From the NCBI GenBank assembly GCA_016165875.1, contig JABBOT010000080.1:45001272-45065271 (forward strand): a stretch of DNA of 64,000 nt. The letters are read 5' to 3'. Both the position numbers and the translations under genes were made by a program. Positions 22,016 through 33,109 of the stretch are shown piece after piece; the stretch's first letter is position 1; every line of letters begins with the position of its first letter. The notes under the pieces are model-generated. The model worked only from the letters and a program-made list of their open reading frames with translations, searched no databases and was not told the DNA's origin. The DNA is from Acanthopleura granulata (Eukaryota; Mollusca; Polyplacophora; Chitonida; Chitonidae).

Positions 22016-25000
22016 TTCAATATATTTTACTTCATGCGCGGATTCTTAAGCAGTCATTGATGCGTCCCTTTGCCCCAAATCATCCACACGGTTCCACAGT
22101 AATCACTCTCTGTTGTTCATTTGTGCAGATATATGTTTCCCTTAGAACTCGATTCTTAGTCCTCCTACATGTGCTTTGAGGATGAACTCAGCACGCGTGC
22201 CACTTCTGGTTGCTACATCCATCGAATAGCCGCTCTAAGCTTCTGCTATGAAAAGAAAGAAAATACGAAGACATTAATTCCTATAAGTGTAAGGTTCTGA
22301 TCAATCGTGTATTTGCCTGTAAGATCTAAATCACCGAGCTACGCCAATGTACCTTGGTCTACCAAGTATTGGTCCAAATACCATGAAACTGCAGAAGGCA
22401 GACTTGTTTATGATTTTCATATTACGTGATAATTCAAAGTTTTAATCTTGCACAGAATATGTTAAGAACGAAAACGTCGCCCTTTTCTAGTCATTGATGG
22501 ATAATATTTTGTTGTTAGCAGACATCAGGCAATGTTTTCATCCGTTCTCATTCTGACATAATGCAAGTATTTTTATTCAACGTTCTGAAAGGCCGTCTAA
22601 ACAGCCCTACAAACGCTATCAATTAGTCATTATCTTGCAGTGGAGAGTCAGTAGAAAAGCGGGAACCAAACGTTTCGTGTGTTCTACCCTTTACAGGACA
22701 AGTCGGTCACGACTAAGACAGCCGGTCACGACTCGCGCTGATTCACGCCTAATTAAGACTAGCTGGCTTCCATCATTTAATGACAAAATTTCTGCATACA
22801 ACATGGACATACCGTGTCATTATTTTTTTTCCTTCTCATGATTAATATTCAAACCAATAGTCATTTTTGCCTGACAACGAACACCCCATGGTCCGGACAT
22901 GCATACAGGCTGTGGGGACCATACACCATGCAGGCAAGATGTCCATGCTGCTGGTGACTTGCCCTTATCAATAGACCCTAACACCTCGGAATTATACACT
23001 TACAGCTAGTGTATATGTGCAAACGTGTACGCGTAATATACAATTATCAGTTGCAGATATTTTCTCTCAAAGTTGCAAAGTTGGCAACAATAATTTTCAT
23101 TATTATTCCTCAGGCCTAGTATATACAGAACAATATGTACGTAGAAATATGAGCTAAACTATGCAAACATACATCGCCAATGTGCAGGCTGTGATACATA
23201 GATATGATTAACAAAATATCAATTAAATAATAAACCATTCTGGATAACACGCTGGGGGCACAAAACATGATGAGTGCTGCGTAATATACATGGACAGAAC
23301 GTCAGGTGTACACCAAAATGCAAAATACAAAGGTACAGATTATACCAATGATGTTATGTCAGTCATAAGTTTATCCTCCCAGCAGTTTGGAAGATAACAA
23401 CTCAGAACAGATCACGGTAGAAGATCGTGGACTTGGGTGGGGGGCGGGGAGGATGCACACAAAGTCTTTAAAATGCGACAGTATACGATCCGAATGACTT
23501 GGGTGCACTTTACAGGCTGGAGCTTGGTGAAGATGGAGACACATAGCTCAGTACAGGGCACAAAACCGCCGGCCAGAACGACACACTGAACACTGATATA
23601 CAATAGAGAATATATGCGCCCAGACTGAAGTGTAGATTACTTTGTATAAATGCAAAATAAGGCTTGTATATTCGCTAAAATCGCTCTTACGACTATGTAC
23701 GTAAGTAGAGTTAGACATACTGTAACAGAGGGAAACTGGAAGGATATAGATAATTTTCTAGAAAATAAGCGAAAGCAAATCGTGATAACTTTACACCGTT
23801 CACAATGTACACCAGCCTTATCTGAAGGTTATCTAAGAAAAAGGCCGAAGTTTCTATATCATAAGACGATGAAAAAGATATATCGGAGAAGAGACAGAAG
23901 GTATATATAGGCTAACTGGAACGGCTGAGAATGACCGTGGACACTCCAAAAATGTTTCTTTTCCTGAGAAAAATAAACTGCATGGTATATAATTATCTAC
24001 AGCACAAAAGACAGCGGACAAAAGTGCAGATGACAGCAGATGACAGTGCAGTGCACAAAACTTTTCTTTTTTTTCTCCCTTGCCTTTTTTTGGGGGGGGG
24101 GGACTTGCCTTTGTTGTTAAAATACATGTAAATATCCGGAGTTACATAGACACAAGAATTCGTGAATGGGTAGGTGGCTTTTATACCGTCTGCAGCTGAT
24201 TTTGAACATATGTGGATATATGTGGTAATACTGATCTGTTTTGTTCGAAATGAGAATTCTTTAAGACTGATCTCATTAACAAAATCTTCAAAGATAACTA
24301 ACAATAAAAACAAACAGGGGTTCTTAAATGGTACGAACCATATAGATATATTACCCGCAGGCCTGCGCCGACCCTTCTTGTTGCATGCATTTGTGTATAG
24401 ACTACAGCATTGACGTGATACAGGTCATGTTAATGCTCTCCAACAGATAGCGTGGTCACGTGGCAGGTAAGATGTGGCACTGCCACGCTTTTTGTAACAA
24501 TGGTACATATAAAGTATGCCCGACTTAAAAATAAGTGCCAGTATTAAAGAATGCGTCTCTTTTATGTACCCGAAATATATGGGCAAATAAGGCAAAACAA
24601 CACTTTTACAAAAGAAAAGACAAAACATGAAAACTAAAGCAAAAAAAAAAAATTCAAAGAAAAAACCGTGTGTAACGCGCGCAAGATCAAACACCTGGAT
24701 ACATGAAGGGCTGATTCAGTCTCAGGCTTAGACAGGGTGTTTTCGCTTTAAGAATCCGTTGCTTTCACTATTCTCGGGGCCCAGGTAGTGGTCGACATCA
24801 CCTGTCAGTTGGAGATCCATCCACTGTTCATCCGCCAACTCTGACCTCATTCGGCACTCTCGGAGTCCCATCTGTAGAGTTTGAATGAATATCTAGATAT
24901 GGATAATCTGTGTATGTGTCTCCTTGTTTATGGATTCATTAAGACGAGCAGAATGCGTACAACATGTATGACGCACACGGAACTTCCTGTTGCAACCAAT

Positions 25001-27817
25001 GTATACGGGTATCGGAATCGGTGAAGCTTGTATTGTTATACATGCAATAAACGCTAATGATATATAGGCCTAAACGTTAATGGGTTGTTTAAGCATATGC
25101 GCGAGCGCAGTCAGCCGCACAAATGACAGCATTACCGTTTTACGGAGATGAACAATTAACCTACATCAACAAACGATAAATAGCCTGGAGTGTGATCATA
25201 ACAGTGTCAGTATTTGCACATCGGACATCGATCTTGGCCTGTTTACCTCGCCGTCGGTGGAACACAAGGGAATGGGCGTTTTCGAAAAAGATATCGTGCC
25301 TATAAAGTGAAATGTATAGTGCAAGATGTGACAGTAAATATACTGATAAAACTGGATTCATTTATAAAATAACTCTAGTATCCAGGCAAATACTGGATAT
25401 ATAATGAATATTTATCGATGGGAATAAGCACTGGGTGAAAACCGGGCAGACACTGAAGCTTCGCCGAAGATAGCCTACAATGGCCATATTAGTCTCTCGG
25501 CGGTGTGTTAGGCCTTTTAATTCTTTATCAAATTCTACACCACTAACCTAATAAAGCACTCGTAAATCCCTTTCTCGACCTTTATAAGCCCTCCAAAGCT
25601 ATGCTCTCGTTCCTCTTGTGTCATAATTTTAAATTTTAATTTAAAATCCGTCAGCCTTCCTAACTGGATTTGAGCCTGGATGAATTCCTGTTGCTGAAAT
25701 ACAAGTTATTTGTCGGTCAATACGATTTTGCATATGCATAGAACACTATCACTAGTGCGCTGTAAACGATTCTCCATGTCTTCGGTTGGATATTTGTGGT
25801 AACCTAGCCCCATGAAAAAAATTAAAATGCATTTTTGCTCAACTTAATGTTTTTAATTTTTTGCGCAACTCGATCAGTGTTTTCGAAAAAGAAAATATTG
25901 ACACTTCTACTTTAAAACTAGAGGCAATGTGAGAACTAGCTCTGTGTGTTTGTAAGATAACCAATGCTTTCATTCAACGCTGTAAAGACTGCAATGGCCT
26001 CAGATAAAAATGTTTTAGTCAGATATAACTGATTTTCCCAAATAAACGTAAATTATAAATACTGTTGAATCCTACGTACAGAGATAAACCAACCGAGTGC
26101 AGGTATCCACGTTATCAGTAATATGAACAAAGCCTTTGGAATCATGGAGAAGCTTCTAACTTTGCAACACTATTGTCTGCTAGTACTGGGTTACTTGAAT
26201 GTATTTAAATGTTGACTACCGCATGATTTTAGTATTACACACGGTGCATTAGCTGTTCTTTTTAAGATTTACTGTGAATATCATTATGTTAAATTTTGGA
26301 AAAGATGTGTCGGACTTAATTTTACGTTAATGGTTACAGTGGACATGCACTATTTGGCCAAAATATTGCCCAGCCATTTCAAAGATTATTTTGGAAATGC
26401 CATTTTAAAAAAGACTGGCAAAAGGCCTATATATACTGACAGATCGGCTGTTGGCAATGTCGGAAATATGTACGTTACAGAACGAAAGTCACCTGACGCA
26501 TCAGCAGACCATGTGCTTGTCGGCACGTGCTGCATGAAATGTTTGCATAACTACACATATTAATGTATAAGAAAGAGCAGCAAATATTGTGGGTGAAAAT
26601 TATATCGAACTCTTGTGTAACGCCGAATTTTTCATTTTCATGAATATAGATATTATGAGCTAACGAGGAAACCAGGCAAAAACAAGCAGAAACCACCACC
26701 AGTCGCCAGACAATTAACCTAGCATAAAGCTACATCGAAAATGAATATAAATGAATGAATAAATATTGAAATCCCATGTTTAATGTTGGCAAATTGTGTC
26801 ATTTGACTCGAATTCAGCGAAGAATGTCCACAGAGAGACACAAACAAGTCCTACACTTACCTGGCCGGGAGAAAACAAGTCAGATCGTGTGTTTACGGGA
26901 TCCAAAAGAAAGTGAAGTGCCGACATTTCACTTCAAGTATTGTTCTTCTGCAGTGAGGGTCGCCCATGGTAACACGATTCTGAGACGGCGAAAACAGCCA
27001 CCCAAAAGGGACTGATCCACTTATAGCGTTGGCTGCTCAGTTCGAGCACATCACACAATGCAAGGTCAAGATCGGCTTATGGATAATCAGACAAATCTCA
27101 ATTTGATGGGGCCCTTACATGCAGATTTAAGCCTACACAAACAAGACAGGCCCTTTGCGAGACGCATGCAAGCTATGTCATTGTATTGCTTTAGAAATGG
27201 CCACTGTAACGCGGGCCCCGATCAGTATTGTATGCCTGCTCATTCGGTAATGCAGTGACAAGTTAGTATGGATTTAGTGTCGCCTTGTGATAGACTCAAG
27301 ATTCCTGACGCACAGTATCTTTGCTGTGTGGAACATACTAAATGCATAGGAATTTCAAAAGAGACATAGACCCTTTAGGCATGTAGAAACTACCACTGTA
27401 CGTTTCACCCCTGCAGCTGATCGTCCTTATTAATTCACGCAATGCATTGTGGAGAGAATTCCCATCAGAATATATATTAATTAAGGCCTTCTCATACACG
27501 CATATACACCGGCGTTGGAATGCTTTTGGTCATTGAAACTTGACAGCATGCATATACACTTTTATTATTTTGAACGAACTGTGAATCATATTTGCGCCTA
27601 TACATAACATTGACTATCAAACACCACACTAAAACTGATTGCATGCTTTTTATATATTATAAATGAAACAAAACCACATTCTTGAAAAAAGTTTCTCCAC
27701 AAACACCTCTCTTACCGTAGACTGGTTATATCTATCTTGCTGGGTGGTGTATCCATACAGTGCTGAGAATATGACCCATGCCCTCTACGCGGAACTCGAT
27801 TGCCGTATAACCCCGTG
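22016..27817. other. Long intergenic stretch, no gene recognised
   Basis: The longest frames (61-106 codons) show no family signature. A T-run followed by an 11-base G-run lies near 24068-24103. I cannot exclude small exons of an unidentified gene. Confidence 0.4.
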
Positions 27818-27860
27818 GCACCCGTGGCCGAGGGGATTAGCCCGGAGATTTCGTGAGTTA
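27818..27860 (+). repeat. Possible tRNA-like A-box remnant
   Basis: CCCGTGGCCGAGGGGATTAG resembles the A box and D arm of Leu/Ser-type tRNAs. No good B box follows at the expected distance. It is probably the eroded head of a tRNA-derived repeat. Confidence 0.25.
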
Positions 27861-27983
27861 TAATTCTCATGCATAAAGACAGCTGTTTCCTGGTTCTAAT
27901 GTGCTCTCTAAGTCCTTCATTGACGCCTAGATTCCCATGTATATCTTTATGGCTTAACGCTTTCAGCATTACTTCGGCCGTAT

Positions 27984-28103
27984 CCCGACAATGTCTTCTA
28001 ATAGCACACTGAACCCGACAATGTCACCTAATAGCAGGCTGGACCCGACAATGTCACCTTATAGCAGACTGGACCCGACAATGTCACCTTATAGCAGACT
28101 GGA
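27984..28103 (+). repeat. 30-bp tandem repeat, four copies, in an open frame
   Basis: Four exact-length units of 30 bp begin with CCCGACAATGTC. They would encode the decapeptide pattern P-T-M-S-(S/P)-(N/Y)-S-(T/R)-L-(N/D/E) in the frame 27991-28185. No start context, splice sites or homologue support translation, so it is recorded as a minisatellite. Confidence 0.75.
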
Positions 28104-29734
28104 GCCAAGGCCGATGTATTCAAGGCCTACAGTGCTGCTGCTTCACTGGAACACGCACAACTTCGACACGACACACAGCCCATAGGGATATTGTATGACA
28201 CCGGGTGTGCAGTGCTTCTTAGTGCACCAAGCGAGGTAGTACCATGAATACCAGTGTTGCCACAGGCCTGCATAAATCGACTGAAATGAACTCGGGACTG
28301 AATCTCGGGTCTACCGCACCGGTTAGCCTATACAAGGCGTACATGTAGGATATATCCACTACGCAACCACGGGCAATCAGCTTTAAATGAAGACACATTT
28401 TGTTTGCTCATTAAATTGCTGAAGGCGAATAAAAAAAAATTAAAGTATGTCTTTTAATTTAGGGCCATCTTTTCCAACCTCATTATAAGGATGTTTGGGC
28501 CTACATTGGCCTACTATAGGCCTGCAGCGATCCTTTGTAATGCCGCCTGGAGATAATTAGGAGCCTCGGAATTTTGATTTATAATACCGGTACAGCAGCA
28601 TAACTAAAAATTCTACAAAATGAATAAATTATCATGTCATAACCAACGTAAGTATTTAATTAATTGTCATGCTACGTCCTACTTCATATTTCAGCAACCA
28701 ACAAGTACAATTTGCTAAATGTAGCCTATATTGTTTCAGTTCAGAAAGGTTTGCACCGGTAGGCCTGGAAAGCAACTTTTTAGAATTTAATGTCAATGAA
28801 CGTTGGATCATGTACTTTTTTCAAAATTCTAAATTCGTTAGAACTATTTACCTTATGGTTACACTTCTACAGTTTTGCCTTCACCTACTGTTAATATAGC
28901 CTACTACATGGACAGGATTGTACTGGTACCTTATAATCAAGGGAGGTAACCGTGACTGTCATTTCTTGAATGGCTTACCCTAGGACCCAAAATGTTTAGA
29001 TGATTTTATACTTTAATGAATTATACATATCCAAATAAGTCCTTTTTTGCCCTTTATTGTGAAGATAATGTATAATACATTGGCTATGTATATAAACATT
29101 GTGCGTATTGGATCTTGATGTACATTCTCGCGCGCACGTGAATTCAACGCGCGCCTGTTTCCATTTACTTCCGTTGTCAAGATGTAAATACTTACTTTTC
29201 AAATTTCAAGTTAAAAACGTGGATATAAGAGGTAAGAATTTGTCTTTTTAGCACTTGACCTTGTCGTGATCGCTGTTTTCTTCGAGTAATACATTTTGCT
29301 CTCGATGAATCGGTTATTTACGACGAATTCATCCCTTTTTTATCAGCTGTCATCCACGATTCATCGTCACCCTCCGTAGCCATGTTCAAACCTGTCAGTG
29401 TAACTCGGCGTCAGATTCTTTCGTGTTAATTCATAATTAAAATAAGCGGAATCAGAATAGGTTCTATTGGTTGTTTTCATTAAAAGTATTTCATCCTAGA
29501 CATTGAACATTGTCGATTGTCAAGTTTTCTGCAGTGTGACAGTGTAACTGGAAAGAAAATAAAGAGAAAACTTTATTTTTAATGTTGAGGCACATTTACA
29601 GATAACACTAGTAACAGTACACCGTTTCACGAGTCCAATAAGTTCTTTTTAGAAGATGTGTAAAACAGGTGTCATCTGTGGCTCTTACTCTTCAGTTCGG
29701 CCAGGCACACAACAATTCACGTGGATTCCACTCG
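28104..29734. other. Intergenic; local CpG cluster near 29125-29160
   Basis: I see no coding exon. The stretch around TCGCGCGCACGTGAATTC and ACGCGCGCC (29128-29156) is much richer in CpG than its surroundings. It could mark a promoter for a plus-strand transcript, but no initiation signal or joined exon could be shown. Confidence 0.25.
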
Positions 29735-30062
29735 GTAATGACATGCCAGGCCTGCAGAATATGTATGAGTCATATATCCTTGTCTACGATAGCTGGGCAA
29801 GGAATACCTCCCTCTAAACAATGACAGCATACACCCAGGATATCTCCCAGACCATCATAAATTTGATGCTGTAGTTGGCCTTACTCCAGCACCAAATTTA
29901 TGATGGCTTTTACAATATCCTGGGCGCATGTTGTTGTTGAGAGGTAGATATGCCTTTCCCATTCATACAAGACAACGTCAATTGACTCAAAGTCAGAACA
30001 CAGAGTCATATTCTACAGGACTAAATGGCACGCCAGCCCGGTAGCATTACGTTTGAGGCAAA
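29735..30062. mobile_element. Palindromic fold-back element (MITE-like)
   Basis: The left arm (about 29735-29875) and right arm (about 29882-30062) are imperfect inverted repeats. The core match CATCATAAATTTGRTGCTG lies at 29855-29873 and in reverse at 29889-29908. Further matches are CCAGGATAT, the CTTGT block and TGCCA-CCTGYAGAATATG at the outer ends. Pairing weakens but may continue to about 29660 and 30125. There is no ORF. Confidence 0.65.
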
Positions 30063-30452
30063 TTGACAGACTGGATGCAGTGTAGCTCCATGAGTGAAGC
30101 TGACACCCTGATTTAACAATGTACTAATGTACTGAGCCGGTCAACGTCCCCCACCCCTGGTAGGAAATCAACAGTGTTGGCAGCAAGGAATCTCGCTTCC
30201 TGCCAAAAAGCTTACAAAAATTATAAATGACAAGAACTGGCCTGCCCTGGTACATTTATATGTCTACGATAAGATCAAAAGTATTTGAAAATCTCTTAGT
30301 CTTGCGTTTTGCAGTTCCCAGTCAATATATCTTTTTCTTGCCAGGATCTTCATCTCTGTGGTACAGAAGTCTTGTTTGTATTCAGCATAACTGCGCAAAC
30401 TTGTGTGATGTCACGTGACATGTCCTGGCTTTACCTCTTTGTACATGTAGGT

Positions 30453-30549
30453 CTTCCCCGACAGGCGATGCCTAATGTTGCGCATAGAATTCATCAAGGA
30501 ATGCATCGTGTACTCCCCACAGTTCTAATCAGCTCACTTCATCTGCAGG
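30453..30549 (+). other. Possible upstream coding exon of an unidentified gene
   Basis: The segment follows CTTTGTACATGTAG and ends at CTGCAG before GTTATT. In the frame LPRQAMPNVAHRI it ends in phase 0, which fits the candidate terminal exon at 30942. This is only a splice-signal and frame argument, and it could be chance. Confidence 0.2.
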
Positions 30550-30941
30550 TTATTGTGTTGGCTGTCTTCTTTAACATTGTCCAAATCTATAGTCAAACCT
30601 GTGGAAAGGTTGAAGTGGTTGAAGTGTGGCAAAGAGTTTGTCCAGTAAGGAGGACATTTCCAAAGGCCTTTGATTGTGAATAAATCAAAGAATTGAGGGA
30701 TGTCTGGTTGATTTGTTAGATTTTGATACCGCTTTGTAAGGCAGTATTTGGTTTTTAAGATTGAAGCCTTTTGAGTGTGTTTTTAGCAGTGTAGAATGAA
30801 TTGAAAAAGGCTAGACTAATGCTGAATCACCTTGAAGGAGTACTTGACCATGACTCTTGTTAGGTTACTTGAATAGGTTTCATGCAATAAAAGTCACGTG
30901 ACCTCTGATAAGCCTAGCAATACAGTTTGTTGTCCATGTAG

Positions 30942-31142
30942 GATGACAAGCTATCGCTGACATCATGGTTATGGTCTGATAGGCTCACAAAGACACTGGG
31001 CTCTAACATGGGGTGGAGTATTTACCATACGGTATTTGAGGATTTCCCCGCTTATGAGAAGAAAGAGCAGATACAGGAAAACAAACCAAATTTACAGGAA
31101 AAGATAAAGGAGTTATTGGACAGTCTTCAATTCATAAAGTGA
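30942..31142 (+). CDS. Candidate last coding exon of an unidentified plus-strand gene
   Basis: After a reasonable 3' splice site (TTTGTTGTCCATGTAG) a 66-codon frame runs to TGA at 31140-31142. It reads DDKLSLTSWLWSDRLTK, GWSIYHTVFEDFPAYEKKEQ and ends KELLDSLQFIK. The balanced composition and amphipathic C-terminal helix look like real protein, but I cannot name the family. A poly(A) hexamer follows at 31352-31357, as expected for a 3' end, and CEP104 begins about 1.6 kb further on. The upstream exons of the gene are not secured. Confidence 0.4.
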   Translation, partial: DDKLSLTSWLWSDRLTKTLGSNMGWSIYHTVFEDFPAYEKKEQIQENKPNLQEKIKELLDSLQFIK

Positions 31143-32962
31143 GCGTACGAACTAGAAAAACATCCAGTTATGTCTCAGATTATTGACATCAGGCATGTAA
31201 ATGAGTCCTGAAACTCTTAATTCCCTCAAACTGATACACTTATAGCGTAAATTCAGTATTTATGAAGCCAATACAAATAGGCCAATATGTATTTAAGAAA
31301 CAATGTTTTTCACATGTATAGACCTACATTTATTTGGATAAATTGTAACTTAATAAAATGTCATTGCCTTTGGAGGCAAGAAACAAAATTAATGGTGTAT
31401 TTTAATTTGTATTTCTTCTGACAAACCCTGTGAATACATAGGTTTATAAATAACCATAGTCCTAGCTATTCATTTATGGTACATGTATTATATAAGCCTG
31501 TCCCTCTGCTCACTGTTTAAGATGGCTTCAGCTTACATGTATATATCAATCTTGTCTTTCAAATAATGTAGACAAAAAAACAAAAAAACATTTGTAAATG
31601 TGTTTTTGGGTTATTGCGTATATGTTTAGGATTCCATATAGATCTTTGTTATTGTTTAAAGGCTTTTTACATAGGCCTATTGGGTGTAACTACATCTACA
31701 TTCATCTGAGTAGTGCTATCTGACCATTTTCAGTTTCACTGTACTGCACAAAGAGAGGTGTTCAAGAAAGTCAGCCTGTACAAGCATGATTAAAGTACTC
31801 CGCGAGTTAAAATATATGCATGTCTATAGTACAGTTTATTCCGCTCCCTGCTGGACAGACATGAACATCTTAAAACTGCACATGAGCAGGGCATTTACAT
31901 TAAAAAACTGAACTTCATAACAGCATGTGTATTGCTGTGCACCCCAGGGGTCAGCCAACATGGCATGGCTACATATTATCTCATCTTTTCTGTAGAATCA
32001 CAATCCTTTTTCGGTAGTCAAAACTAGCTTGAAAACTAACAGCTAATCGACTGTGTTGGTTATTCTTTGTGTTGTCCAAATTCAACTTGATTCATAACAC
32101 ATTATCATTCCATGGTGCAATGCGCCTGAGAATGGAGTAGAAAGAGGTAAGAGATCAAAAGAGGAATCACCATCATATCTTTTTATATAAGAATTACAGT
32201 TCAATTTTGAAAGGTGAAAAGAACTGTTGGTCTAGTAAAGAAATGAAGGAGTTTGGTTAGGATTTTGTTTTGACACCATTCAACTGTGGTCTGTAGTGCA
32301 GAAGAGCAAAGCTCAGGGAAATCTGGACATTTTAAGTAAACGCCGCTGCACATCTAATGACAGAATGTAATCAGAAAGTGTTGACTGTTTTATGTCTAAT
32401 CGTAATTCTGATTATTAATAGTATGTTGTTTTTCTTTAAACAGAACAAGTACATTTCAGAAATCCAGTCTTTGTGTGTCCATTAATGTTTGGTCTATTCA
32501 GTTCATGGTACTCGCTCTTACGTTGCTCTCCTTTTATTTTGAGAAAGCCATAAAATAACCTCACTTGAAAATATGTAAAAAACTAAGAATCTGTATTTCA
32601 AAACAACAGCAAAATAGATCAGTTTTAAACCAGTAAGGTGAAAATAGCATTTCATGCATGTGTTATAGAAATCAGATTATCTGAACTTCTTAAACTTGAG
32701 AAGTTTGAAAGCATCATGTAGCAGCTGTGCCTTTTTTCTGCACAGTCAGGTAAAATTTGGGAGTTTTTAATTTTGATTTTTTGGTGAAATTGCCTGCAGT
32801 AAAACTCAGTAGTAAAAGCTTATATATTTGAAATGTCTTAAAAGTCTTTAGAATCAACTTCATATGCATGTGTTTTAATTCGCTTTTATGTCAAAAGTTA
32901 TCCCTCACATGTTGGTTAATTTTTATTTTTTTATTATTATTTCCCTCTGTTCTTCAATTCAG
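31143..32962. other. Candidate 3' UTR, then CEP104 upstream region
   Basis: AATAAA at 31352-31357 could end the upstream transcript. The rest is AT-rich. The 5' non-coding exon and promoter of CEP104 must lie here or further upstream, but I could not identify them. Confidence 0.35.
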
Positions 32963-33109
32963 GTTCAGTGTGGTTTCACTGTAGGATGCTATCAGCATGC
33001 CTCAAAAGGTGGCAATAAAAGTAGTTCATGTGTCTGGCCAAGATGAAGGCTATAAGGCTTCAGAGTTAAATCATCACAGCCCTCTGACAAAAGGATGGCA
33101 GTCCACCAG
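32963..33109 (+). CDS. CEP104 coding exon 1 (residues 1-38)
   Basis: The acceptor is CTTCAATTCAG and the donor is AG|GTAAAG. The ATG at 32997 opens MPQKVAIKVVHVSGQDEG, which aligns with the conserved start of animal CEP104 (M-P-x-K-I-x-F-x-V-V-x-x-S-G). The exon carries 34 bases of 5' UTR, including an upstream ATG at 32986. Confidence 0.92.

Noticed and set aside
24068..24103. T-run followed by an 11-base G-run
   Set aside because: A homopolymer tract only. The G-run alone does not make a four-tract quadruplex.
29375..29390. RFX X-box-like half-site (GTAGCC) as a ciliary-gene promoter element
   Set aside because: The second half-site does not match and the CEP104 transcription start is unknown, so it was not called.
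30309..30683. 124-codon frame upstream of CEP104
   Set aside because: No start context or family resemblance as a whole. Only a short spliced part (30453-30549) was kept as a weak exon candidate.
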